Shown: positions 45,962-52,793 of the stretch, piece after piece
Position numbering within the stretch: position 1 is the stretch's first letter
Layout of the letters: each line of letters opens with the position of its first letter
From: Micromonospora siamensis
GTDB lineage: Bacteria; Actinomycetota; Actinomycetes; Mycobacteriales; Micromonosporaceae
Direction of reading: 5' to 3'
NCBI RefSeq assembly: GCF_900090305.1
Contig: NZ_LT607751.1
Location: forward strand, 5,084,001-5,148,000
Length of the DNA: 64,000 nt
The notes under the pieces: model-generated
What the model saw: only the letters and a program-made list of their open reading frames with translations
The model's database searches: none
What the model was told of the DNA's origin: nothing
Made by a program: the position numbers and the translations under genes

Positions 45962-45981
45962 GGTGCGGCACACTCACTTCC

Positions 45982-46446
45982 GTGACGACGACCATCGCGC
46001 AGGTCTCCCCCGCCCACCCGGCGTTCGATCGGGTGGCCGCGCTCTTCGACGACTACCGGGTGCACTACGGCCAACCGTCGAGCCCCGAGGGCACCCGCGG
46101 GTGGCTGCACGACCAGCTCACCGGCGGCCGGATGTCCGCCGTCGCTGCCCTCCGAGGCGACGACGTCTGCGGCTTCGTCACCGTCACGGTCATGCCCGCG
46201 TCGCTGCGGCTGGGCACCGTCTGGTCGATCCGCGACCTGTACGTGCCCCCGCGCCACCGTCGCGGCGGCGTCGCGAGCGCCCTGCTCCACCACGTCGTCC
46301 AGGAGGCACGCGCCGCGGGCGCGCTGCGCGTCTCACTCCAGACCGAGACCGACAACGGGCCCGCCCTGTCCCTCTACACCGGCCTCGGCTTCGAGCCGGT
46401 CACCGGCCTGGAACTGCTCAATCTCACCCTCGTCACCGCCGACTGA
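45982..46446 (+). CDS. GNAT-family N-acetyltransferase
   Basis: 154 residues from GTG 45982. Acetyl-CoA-binding core: SIRDLYVPPRHRRGGVASALLHHVVQEARAAGALRVSLQTETDNGPALSLYTGLGFEPVTG, with the RRGGVA version of the pyrophosphate loop (usually R-x-x-G-x-G/A). Substrate unknown; similar proteins acetylate small amines or peptides. The frame is open 19 codons upstream but that part is the hairpin. Next gene on the other strand is convergent. Confidence 0.88.
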   Translation: MTTTIAQVSPAHPAFDRVAALFDDYRVHYGQPSSPEGTRGWLHDQLTGGRMSAVAALRGDDVCGFVTVTVMPASLRLGTVWSIRDLYVPPRHRRGGVASALLHHVVQEARAAGALRVSLQTETDNGPALSLYTGLGFEPVTGLELLNLTLVTAD

Positions 46447-46473
46447 CGCCCGCCGGGTGGCCGCTCGGATCGG

Positions 46474-47052
46474 TCAACGGCGCACCCGATAGCGCAGGTG
46501 AAGCACCCGGTTGCCGTGGATCACCTCAGGATCCTCCAACAGGTGCTGCGCGTCGACCGACCCGAAGTAGCGCTTGCCGGACCCGAACACGACGGGTACG
46601 ACGTCCATGCGTACCTCGTCGACCAGACCCGCGGCGAGCACCTGGCCACCGACGTCACCGGCGGCGACCTCCACCGTGCGGTCTCCCGCGAGCTGCTGCG
46701 CCTTGGCCACGGCCGCCTCGACACCGTCGACGAAGTGGAACGGCGCCCCGGTGTCCCAGCCCTCGGGCGCCGGCCGGTGTGTCACGACGACCACGTGGTC
46801 GATCCCGCTCGGCGGCTTCCCGTCCCAGCCGTCCGTCAGGTCGAAGACGTGGCGGCCGACGACTGTCACCCCGATCTGGTCCCAGTACGCCCGGGTGTAG
46901 TCGTAGGACGTCTGCGACACCTTCAGCGCGCCGCTGGAGTCCAACGGGACGTCACCGCTGGACAACCACTCGAACAGCGGTCCCGGCTGGTCGTTCTCGT
47001 CCGCGACGAAGCCGTCCACCGACACCGAGCTGTACATGACCACCGTGCCCAC
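46474..47052 (-). CDS. Dihydrofolate reductase-like protein (RibD C-terminal domain family)
   Basis: 192 residues from GTG 47052, with GAGGAG 7 nt upstream. VVMYSSVSVDGFVADENDQPGPLFEWL is the family start; VTVVGRHVFDLTDGWDGKPP and VEVAAGDVGGQVLAAGLVDEVRMDVVPVVFGSGKRYFG are the two NADPH-side segments. These are reductases of DHFR/RibD fold with mostly unknown substrates, unlikely to be the housekeeping DHFR. It follows the AraC regulator by 65 bp on the same strand, perhaps as its target. Confidence 0.88.
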   Translation of the reverse strand: MGTVVMYSSVSVDGFVADENDQPGPLFEWLSSGDVPLDSSGALKVSQTSYDYTRAYWDQIGVTVVGRHVFDLTDGWDGKPPSGIDHVVVVTHRPAPEGWDTGAPFHFVDGVEAAVAKAQQLAGDRTVEVAAGDVGGQVLAAGLVDEVRMDVVPVVFGSGKRYFGSVDAQHLLEDPEVIHGNRVLHLRYRVRR

Positions 47053-47117
47053 GGGGCTCTCCTCTGCCTTGGGTGTGCCCAAGTTAACGTGTCGCGGGCT
47101 GCGGCTCTTGTAAGAAA

Positions 47118-48005
47118 TCAATCGAGCGGCAGCGGCCAGCTGTCCAGCACGTGGCCGGGATGTTCGCGCAGGAACCGCCGCCGGACCTCGACGTACCGGG
47201 TCGGCGTGAGCCCGGTGAACGCCCGGAACTCGTGGCCGAAGTGCGCCTGGTCGAAGTAGCCCGCGCCAGCGGCGAGATCACTCCAGTCGATCGGCCCGTC
47301 GGGGTCGATCGCGAACACGGTGGTGGCGAAGCGGTGGGTGCGGGCGAGCCGCTTCGGCGTGACGCCGATGAGCTCCTTGAACCGCTGTGCCAGATGGGTG
47401 CCGCTGACCCCGGCCGCCACGCTCAGGTCGCCGATCGCGACCGCCCCGCTGGTCGCGGCGATGACGCTGCTCGTGTGGCGGACCAGCCCCAGGCCGACGG
47501 TCTCGCCCAGCCGCCGCATCAGCTCCTCCTCCAGCAGCGTCAGCATCTCGTGCGGCCCGCCCGCCGTGGCCAGCCGGTCCCGCAGCTCGGCGACGGCCCG
47601 CCGACCCCAGACCTGCTCCACGGCCACCGGGCGGTCGCACAGCTCGGCCGCGGGCATCGGCAGGAACGGCGCCAGCCCCCACGGCTTGACGTGCACGCCG
47701 ACGGACCGGGTCCGGCGGGGGTAGCCGAACTCCAACGCGCGGGTGGGCGTGGTGACGACGCAGCCGTCGGCGTACTCCGCCGGCTCGATGCCGGTGCCGC
47801 CGCGGATGCGGAACGGCGCCCCGAGGTTGACGATGAGCAACGCCGCCGGCATCGGCGGCAACATCAGCCGGGGGTACGGCGGCGCGCCCGCCAGGTAGTA
47901 GAGGTCGTCGATCAGCCCGTCCAGCGGCGGTCGCGGCACTCTGGACACGTACTCCACGCCCGCAGCATCGCAGACACCGTCGGCGTCGCCGGGGCTCCAC
48001 GCCAT
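47118..48005 (-). CDS. AraC-family transcriptional regulator
   Basis: Up to 295 residues from ATG 48005; a GTG at 47957 would begin VEYVSRVPRPP and is also possible. The N-terminal part (YLAGAPPYPRLMLPPMPAALLIVNLGAPFRI...) is a DUF6597-type sensor as in many actinobacterial AraC regulators. The C-terminal ~100 residues hold two helix-turn-helix units: GDLSVAAGVSGTHLAQRFKELIGVTPKRLART and WSDLAAGAGYFDQAHFGHEFRAFTGLTPTRY. The downstream DHFR-like gene on the same strand is the likeliest target. Inducer unknown. Confidence 0.9.
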   Translation of the reverse strand: MAWSPGDADGVCDAAGVEYVSRVPRPPLDGLIDDLYYLAGAPPYPRLMLPPMPAALLIVNLGAPFRIRGGTGIEPAEYADGCVVTTPTRALEFGYPRRTRSVGVHVKPWGLAPFLPMPAAELCDRPVAVEQVWGRRAVAELRDRLATAGGPHEMLTLLEEELMRRLGETVGLGLVRHTSSVIAATSGAVAIGDLSVAAGVSGTHLAQRFKELIGVTPKRLARTHRFATTVFAIDPDGPIDWSDLAAGAGYFDQAHFGHEFRAFTGLTPTRYVEVRRRFLREHPGHVLDSWPLPLD

Positions 48006-48045
48006 CGTCCGGAATCGCGTCGCACCCCACGGCTAGGGTCGGGCG

Positions 48046-48507
48046 ATGATCCTTTCCGATTTCGTGGGCGGCTGGACCGGGACGAACGGGTTCCGTCTGA
48101 TGCCCGGTGATCCGCTGGCCGAGTCCCCCGCCGCCGCGACGGTGAGCGCCGCCGCGGGCGGCCACCTGACCTCGATCGGCTACCGCTGGGAGCATCCCGA
48201 CGACGGGCCGCAGGACGGGCTGGTCGTCGCCTGGACCGCCGAGGACGGCTCGCTGGCGGCGGTGTGGAGCGACTCGTGGCACCAGCAGCCGGTCCCGATG
48301 TCGCTGGCCGGGAGCCGTGGCGCGGACGGCACCGTCGCGCTCGACGGCGCGTACGGCGGCGGCTGGGTGTGGCGGATCGTCTTCGACACCACCGACGACG
48401 GGACGTTCCGGATGCGGATGGAGAACGTCGTGCCGGCGGGCGAGGCGACGGCCGAGCTGCCCGCCGGGCCGTACCCGGCGATGGTCCTGCGGGCGCGTCG
48501 CGGTTGA
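48046..48507 (+). CDS. Small beta-rich conserved protein (DUF1579-like)
   Basis: 153 residues. Predicted beta-barrel pattern: DFVGGWTGTNGFRLMPGDPL, AGGHLTSIGYRWEHPDDGPQDGLVVAW, SLAAVWSDSWHQQPVPMSLAG, GGGWVWRIVFDTTDDGTFRMRMENVVPAGE. This pattern occurs in small actinobacterial proteins of the lipocalin-like or DUF1579 kind. No catalytic residues are evident. Divergent from the AraC regulator with 40 bp in between, so it may be a target of it. Function unknown. Confidence 0.7.
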   Translation: MILSDFVGGWTGTNGFRLMPGDPLAESPAAATVSAAAGGHLTSIGYRWEHPDDGPQDGLVVAWTAEDGSLAAVWSDSWHQQPVPMSLAGSRGADGTVALDGAYGGGWVWRIVFDTTDDGTFRMRMENVVPAGEATAELPAGPYPAMVLRARRG

Positions 48508-48524
48508 GGACGAACCCGACTCCG

Positions 48525-48884
48525 CTACTGGCCGAAGGTGGCGCGCAGGCTCTCGTTGATCAGGTAGTTGATCCGCTTGCGCAGGTGCCCGAGCAGCGAC
48601 GCGTCCGGCATCGGCTCGTCGACCAGCAGCGTCCAGCGCAGCAGGGTGTCGTACGACCCGTCGGACTCCAGCTCGAAGCGCACCAGGGCGTCTGGACGTC
48701 TCGGCCAGAGCGACGACCAGACGACCAGACGCGGGTACGACGCCTCCACGATCCGCGGGCGCTGCTCGTCGTCGAGGAGCCGCAGCCACGGGCGGGCCGG
48801 GTCGCGGTCGGGCTCGGTCAGCGCCTCGAACACCACGGCGGGCGGTGGGGGCTGGGTCCGGGCCCGCCTACCGGCTTCGAGCAT
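48525..48884 (-). CDS. SRPBCC-like small protein, third gene of the mini-GntR operon
   Basis: 119 residues. EAGRRARTQPPPPAVVFEALTEPDRDPARPWLRLLDDEQRPRIVEASYPRLVVWSSLWP looks like the first half of a START/SRPBCC fold with a helix-grip, and SDGSYDTLLRWTLLVDEPMPDASLLGHLRKRINYLINESLRATFGQ is its long C-terminal helix. Such domains bind hydrophobic ligands. It starts 32 bp after the second mini-GntR gene on the same strand, so it is likely co-transcribed with both. Ligand unknown. Confidence 0.72.
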   Translation of the reverse strand: MLEAGRRARTQPPPPAVVFEALTEPDRDPARPWLRLLDDEQRPRIVEASYPRLVVWSSLWPRRPDALVRFELESDGSYDTLLRWTLLVDEPMPDASLLGHLRKRINYLINESLRATFGQ

Positions 48885-48916
48885 CGCTCAGCCCGCAACG
48901 GCGAACGGCACCGACG

Positions 48917-49192
48917 TCACGACCCGCCCTGCCCCTGCGGCAGTTCCTCGGCCACGAAGACGCCGACCCCGTGCACGCCCTCGACCCATCCCTGCATCTG
49001 CAAAAGGAAGATCGCCTGACGCACGACGGTCTGCGACACGCCGTGTTCCTCCTTGAGCTGCGCGGTCGACGGCAGCTTCTCTCCCGGCGCCAGCTCGCCC
49101 GACTCGATCCGCTCACGAAGATGGTCGGCCAACTGCGCCCACTTTGCCTTGGCGCGCGTAAAGCTCCCTGCCTGGGGACCGCGAGGCTGCAC
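48917..49192 (-). CDS. Mini GntR-family regulator (DNA-binding domain only), second copy
   Basis: 91 residues from GTG 49192 (weak ribosome site). RAKAKWAQLADHLRERIESGELAPGEKLPSTAQLKEEHGVSQTVVRQAIFLLQMQGWVEGVHGVGVFVAEEL is a full GntR winged helix, with only a few residues after it and no effector domain. It is a clear paralogue of the gene just upstream (about 60 percent identical by eye over the winged helix). It starts 5 bp after that gene's stop. Short GntR proteins of YtrA type act as dimers and control operons next to them. Confidence 0.85.
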   Translation of the reverse strand: MQPRGPQAGSFTRAKAKWAQLADHLRERIESGELAPGEKLPSTAQLKEEHGVSQTVVRQAIFLLQMQGWVEGVHGVGVFVAEELPQGQGGS

Positions 49193-49197
49193 TGAAC

Positions 49198-49425
49198 TCA
49201 GTCCATCGACCGTTCGGTGACGAAGACGCCCAAGCCGTGCACGCCCTCGACCAGCCCTTCGGTCTTGAGGACGATCATGGCGTGGTTGACCACCCCGGCT
49301 GACACGCCGTGCTGGCTGCACAACTGAGCGGTCGACGGCAACTTGTCGCCGGCGGCGAGTTCTCCGGACGCAATCTGCTCACGGATGAGATCCGCGAGCT
49401 GCGCCCACTTCGGTTTGGCGGGCAT
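49198..49425 (-). CDS. Mini GntR-family regulator (DNA-binding domain only), first copy
   Basis: 75 residues; ATG 49425 is preceded by AGGGAGAG. PKWAQLADLIREQIASGELAAGDKLPSTAQLCSQHGVSAGVVNHAMIVLKTEGLVEGVHGLGVFV is a complete GntR winged helix that ends the protein. There is no ligand-binding part, so sensing must come from a partner or by titration. It heads a leftward operon with a second copy and an SRPBCC-like gene. A 328-bp gap separates it from the rightward three-gene operon it probably regulates. Confidence 0.88.
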   Translation of the reverse strand: MPAKPKWAQLADLIREQIASGELAAGDKLPSTAQLCSQHGVSAGVVNHAMIVLKTEGLVEGVHGLGVFVTERSMD

Positions 49426-49486
49426 CTGCTCTCCCTGGTCTGCACCGCCATTTCAGCACGCTGCCCCTTCTACCGACAAGCAAGGA

Positions 49487-49525
49487 GTACTAGGTGGTTG
49501 ACCTCCAAGTGGTACTAAGTATAAG
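49487..49525 (+). promoter_or_regulatory. Predicted promoter with direct repeats before the three-gene operon
   Basis: -35 TTGACC (49498-49503) and -10 TATAAG (49520-49525) with 16 bp between them, reading rightward. GTACTAGGT (49487-49495) and GTACTAAGT (49512-49520) are direct repeats 25 bp apart that flank the -35 and touch the -10, as a repressor site would. The rest of the 49426-49753 gap shows no gene; the 5' leader to 49754 would be about 220 nt. Confidence 0.6.
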
Positions 49526-49753
49526 TTCGAGCCGACCCGCTCTCCTGGTCTGCAAACCCGGAGCTGGTCGTCCTGTGGAACCACCCGGCCGGCCACTCCC
49601 CCGGTGATCGGCCGGGTGCCCCCTGCCCGCGACCAGCTGTCGACGGGCCCACCTGAGCAGGCCCGGGGCGGGTGCCGGGCTCCGACCGGCCATGCGCGCG
49701 CCCGGCCGTCCCCGCCCGCCCCGGCGCCACCGTCGACGCGAAGGAGACACGGC

Positions 49754-50050
49754 GTGCGGACGACAGCCACCCCACCGGTGGACGCCCTCGAACAGGTGCT
49801 CGGCGAGCTGCCCCTGCCCTGGGTGGTCACCGCCGAGGACCTGAAACTGGCGCTGCGCGCGCTGCTCGTGCACGCCCCGGAGCAGTGGCCCACCGGCCCG
49901 CTGTGCCGGGCCGACCGGACCGCTTACCCCTGCCTGCTGCACCGCTGGGCGCGGCGGGTGCTGCGCTCGCGCGGCCTGCTCGACGAGGTGATCGACGGGC
50001 TGGTCGAGCGCGGCGGCCAGCTGCTCGGCGTACCCGACGGGCGGTCGTGA
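49754..50050 (+). CDS. Small protein of unknown function, first gene of a three-gene overlapping operon
   Basis: 98 residues from GTG 49754 with AAGGAG 7 nt upstream. Sequence: DALEQVLGELPLPWVVTAEDLKLALRALLVHAPEQWP, then a CRADRTAYPCLLHRWARRVLRSRGLLDEVIDGLV segment with two cysteines. Predicted all-helical and soluble. No family recognised beyond a vague likeness to uncharacterised actinobacterial proteins. Stop overlaps the next ATG (TGATG), so translation is coupled. The divergent mini-GntR pair may be its regulator. Confidence 0.7.
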   Translation: MRTTATPPVDALEQVLGELPLPWVVTAEDLKLALRALLVHAPEQWPTGPLCRADRTAYPCLLHRWARRVLRSRGLLDEVIDGLVERGGQLLGVPDGRS

Positions 50051-50313
50051 TGCGGTGGCCGCGACGCGACGTCGCGCCGGTGCCGCTCGCGCCAAGGCAC
50101 CGGCGGACCTGGCGCGACGGGTGGCGTCGCTGCTCATGCGGGCTGCGCTGGCGGAACTGCCCGGACCGGCACGCGCCGGTACCCACCGAACCGCCCGCGC
50201 CGCCGCCGAACACCCGGTGGTGGGAGGAAGCGACCCGGGCCAACCCGCAGGTCGGCCGGGTCGGTCGGCTCACCCCGGCGCAGACCTGGCGGGCCAACGG
50301 CGGCCGGTGGTGA
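50050..50313 (+). CDS. Small Cys-, Arg- and Trp-rich protein, second gene of the operon
   Basis: 87 residues from ATG 50050, which overlaps the previous stop (TGATG). WRDGWRRCSCGLRWRNCPDRHAPVP has three cysteines (C-x-C...C) that could bind a metal, followed by NTRWWEEATRANPQVGRVGRLTPAQTWRANGGRW, which ends at the stop. Strongly basic, tryptophan-rich. Not recognised. The next GTG overlaps its stop (GTGA), so all three genes are translationally linked. Confidence 0.65.
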   Translation: MRWPRRDVAPVPLAPRHRRTWRDGWRRCSCGLRWRNCPDRHAPVPTEPPAPPPNTRWWEEATRANPQVGRVGRLTPAQTWRANGGRW

Positions 50314-50576
50314 GCATCCCGCACACCCCGCTGCGCCCGCTCTGGCTCTGCCGGTCCTGCGCCGCGCCGTGGCCGTGCGCGCCGGCCCGGCTGCGGCTCA
50401 TCCAGGAGTACGCGGACGACCGGGTCGCGCTCCTGGTCTACCTGGGCGGGATGCTGCACGACGCGGCGGGCGAGCTGCACCGGCTGCACCCCGACGACGG
50501 GCCGGACCCGGCGCGGCTCTTCGCCCGCTTTCTCGGCTGGGCGACGGGCCCGACCGTCAGGTGTGCTCGGCGATGA
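50310..50576 (+). CDS. Small CxxC protein, third gene of the operon
   Basis: 88 residues from GTG 50310 (GTGA overlap). PLRPLWLCRSCAAPWPCAPARLRLIQEYADDRVALLVYLGGMLHDAAGELHRLHPDDGPDPARLFARFLGWATG has C-R-S-C plus a third cysteine near the N-terminus, then helices. Related proteins in actinobacteria are often labelled flavin reductase without support; there is no flavin-binding motif here. Its end overlaps the convergent alpha/beta hydrolase gene by 20 bp. Role unknown; the CxxC points to metal binding or redox. Confidence 0.65.
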   Translation: MSIPHTPLRPLWLCRSCAAPWPCAPARLRLIQEYADDRVALLVYLGGMLHDAAGELHRLHPDDGPDPARLFARFLGWATGPTVRCARR

Positions 50577-51738
50577 ACCGGGCGACGGCGGCCCGGGCCA
50601 CCTGGGTGTTGGGGCCGCCCCAGGCGAAGTCGAATCCGTGGTTGGCGAAGGGCAGCTCGACGTAGCGGTGCGGCACACCGACCGCGTCGAGCCGGTCGAC
50701 CAGCGCCCGGCCCTGGTCGACGGGGACGATCTGGTCGTGGTCGCCGTGCACGACCAGGGTCGGCGGCACGCCGGCGCGGACGTGGGTCAGCGGTGACGCC
50801 AGCCGGTAGTTGTCCGGGTCGGTGGTCGGTGTGCCCTGCATGAAGGTGTGCAGGCCGCCCAGGCCGAACAGGTCGGGCTGCCGCCAGTCGTCCAGGTCGT
50901 GCAGGGCGGTCATGTCGGTGGGTGGGTAGAGCGCCACCACCGCCGCCGGCCGCAGCGGCGCGACGCCGCAGGACGGCCGGAAGGTCTGCGGCGCGTACGC
51001 GGCCAGCAGGGACAGGTGCGCGCCGGCCGACACGCCCTTGAGGACGACCCGGGTCGGGTCGATCCCGAGCCGGGCGGCGTTCGCCCCGACCCAGCCGAGC
51101 GCGCAGGCGACGTCGGCGGGCTGGTCCCGCCAGCGCCCCTGCGGCGAGAGCCGGTACTCGACGTCGATGACGACCGCGCCGGCGGCGGAGAGTTCGCTGT
51201 CCCACTCGGGGGTCTCGCTGCGGCGTCCCTCCTCCCAGGAGCCACCGTGCACCCAGACCACCGCCGGCCGTCCACCACGGGCGGCCGGGGCGGCTGTCGG
51301 CGGGAGCCAGAGGTCGGCGTGCAGTCGCTGGCCGGCGACGGTGGCGTACACCTCGGTGCGGTCGGGCCGGCGTTCGGCGGTGAGGGCCGTGCCGGCGAAC
51401 TGGTCCGACCAGCGCAGGGCCACATCCTCGCGGGCGGCGACGCGGTGCGCGGCCGCCACCGGCACCACGGTGGCCACGGCGGTCACCGCCGCCAGGACGC
51501 CGACGACCACCCCCTTGCCTCCGGTACGCACACGCAGGGTCACCGCGAGGGCCAGCGCCGTCAGCGCGCCGAGCAGCAGGAGCGCCGCGTGTTCGGCGGC
51601 GAAGGTGGCCAGCAGCCAGAGCTCCACGCTGGGGCCGGGCAGCCAGGTCAGCGCCGCCCGCAGCGCCGCCGGGACCGCCAGCATCCAGGCCACCCCGCCG
51701 ACCAGCCACCACCGCTTGCCAGGCATCCGCACACCCAT
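50557..51738 (-). CDS. Membrane-anchored alpha/beta hydrolase (BD-FAE/carboxylesterase type)
   Basis: About 393 residues from ATG 51738; GTG 51732 or ATG 51726 are alternatives with similar spacing to AAGGATGG. Three hydrophobic segments near residues 12-100 precede the hydrolase, so the catalytic part should face outside. Hydrolase (residues ~140-393): oxyanion VVWVHGGSWEEG, nucleophile GVSAGAHLSLLAAYAP (G-x-S-x-G as GVSAG), acid in VVHGDHDQIVPVDQ and His in FANHGFDFAW. This matches the HSL/BD-FAE esterase group. Substrate unknown. Upstream of it is a palindrome that may be a TetR-type operator. Confidence 0.87.
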   Translation of the reverse strand: MGVRMPGKRWWLVGGVAWMLAVPAALRAALTWLPGPSVELWLLATFAAEHAALLLLGALTALALAVTLRVRTGGKGVVVGVLAAVTAVATVVPVAAAHRVAAREDVALRWSDQFAGTALTAERRPDRTEVYATVAGQRLHADLWLPPTAAPAARGGRPAVVWVHGGSWEEGRRSETPEWDSELSAAGAVVIDVEYRLSPQGRWRDQPADVACALGWVGANAARLGIDPTRVVLKGVSAGAHLSLLAAYAPQTFRPSCGVAPLRPAAVVALYPPTDMTALHDLDDWRQPDLFGLGGLHTFMQGTPTTDPDNYRLASPLTHVRAGVPPTLVVHGDHDQIVPVDQGRALVDRLDAVGVPHRYVELPFANHGFDFAWGGPNTQVARAAVARFIAEHT

Positions 51739-51742
51739 CCTT

Positions 51743-51763
51743 TTTTCGTACGCTGTGCGAAAA
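51743..51763. promoter_or_regulatory. Imperfect 21-bp palindrome upstream of the alpha/beta hydrolase
   Basis: TTTTCGTACGCTGTGCGAAAA reads as TTTTCG-n-AC-nnn-GT-n-CGAAAA, a form often bound by TetR regulators. It starts 4 bp before the hydrolase ATG and 102 bp before the divergent TIGR01777 gene; no TetR gene is in the window. Confidence 0.4.
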
Positions 51764-51845
51764 CCGTAGCAAGCCGGGGCCAATCAAGATCACCTGGGGT
51801 CGGCCCACGTTGAACGCATCCGGATCGGGCCGCGTGACCGAAGAT

Positions 51846-52751
51846 ATGAACATGCGGATCCTCATGGCCGGCGCGTCCGGCTTCCTCGGCACCCGGCTGG
51901 CCGACCGGTTCACCGCCGACGGGCACCAGGTCACCCGGCTGGTCCGGCGGCCGGCCCGCACCCCCGACGAACGACAGTGGAACCCGTCCGCCGCACAGCT
52001 CGACCCGGCCGTGGTGGCCGAGGCCGACGCGGTGGTCAACCTGGCCGGCGCGGGCGTCGGCGACAAGCGCTGGGACGACGACTACCGGCGGCTGATCCGG
52101 TCCAGCCGGGTCGACACCACCACCACCCTGGCCGTCGCCATCGCCGGCCTGCCCGCCGAGGACCGGCCGAAGGTGCTGCTCAACTCCTCCGCGGTGGGCT
52201 GGTACGGCAACACCGGCGACCGGGTCGTCGAGGAGGACGCGCCGGCCGGCGAGGGCTTCCTGGCCGACGTCTGCCGGGTCTGGGAGGCCGCGACCCGGCC
52301 CGCCGAGGACGCCGGGGTGCGCGTGGTCCGGCTGCGTACCGGGCTGCCGCTGCACCGCGACGGCGGCCTGCTCAAGCCGCAACTGCTGCCGTTCAGGCTG
52401 GGCATCGCGGGACGGCTGGGCAGCGGCCGGCAGTGGCTGCCGTGGATCTCGATGGTCGACTGGCTGGACTCCGCCGCGTTCCTGCTCGCCCGGGAGAACG
52501 TCGCCGGCCCGGTCAACCTGGTCGGCCCGAACCCGGTGACGAACGCCGAGTTCACCAAGGAGCTGGCCCGGCAGTTGCACCGCCCGGCGATCATCCCGAT
52601 CCCGGCGCTGGCGCTGAAGGTGGTCCTCGGCGGCTTCGCCCACGAGGCGCTGACCAGCACCCGGGTCCTGCCCGGCGTGCTCAACCGGGCCGGCTTCCCG
52701 TGGCGTCACCCGGACCTGGCCGGCGCGCTGCACGCCGCCCTCACCGAGTGA
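51846..52751 (+). CDS. TIGR01777-family epimerase-like protein (SDR fold)
   Basis: About 301 residues from ATG 51846 (an ATG at 51852, two codons later, is equally possible). MRILMAGASGFLGTRLADRF is the NADP-binding motif, followed by VVNLAGAGVGDKRW, SSAVGWYGNTGDRVVEEDAPAGEGFLADVCRVWEAAT (Tyr in place) and NLVGPNPVTNAEFTKELARQLHRPA. In mycobacteria the orthologue (recalled Rv2216) lies between dlaT and lipB; here it keeps that order though 13 kb from sucB. Exact activity unknown. Confidence 0.9.
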   Translation: MNMRILMAGASGFLGTRLADRFTADGHQVTRLVRRPARTPDERQWNPSAAQLDPAVVAEADAVVNLAGAGVGDKRWDDDYRRLIRSSRVDTTTTLAVAIAGLPAEDRPKVLLNSSAVGWYGNTGDRVVEEDAPAGEGFLADVCRVWEAATRPAEDAGVRVVRLRTGLPLHRDGGLLKPQLLPFRLGIAGRLGSGRQWLPWISMVDWLDSAAFLLARENVAGPVNLVGPNPVTNAEFTKELARQLHRPAIIPIPALALKVVLGGFAHEALTSTRVLPGVLNRAGFPWRHPDLAGALHAALTE

Positions 52752-52752
52752 G

Positions 52753-52786
52753 GGCCGGGGCCCCTCGCCCAGGAGGGGCCCCGGCC
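52753..52786. terminator. Bidirectional terminator after the TIGR01777 gene
   Basis: Perfect 14-bp stem GGCCGGGGCCCCTC / GAGGGGCCCCGGCC with a 6-nt loop, between the convergent TIGR01777 gene (+) and the secreted esterase gene (-). Confidence 0.9.
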
Positions 52787-52793
52787 GCCGCAC

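Noticed and set aside
49426..49753. tRNA or att site beside the mini-GntR module
   Set aside because: No tRNA fold, integrase or flanking direct repeats were seen, so no evidence of site-specific integration.
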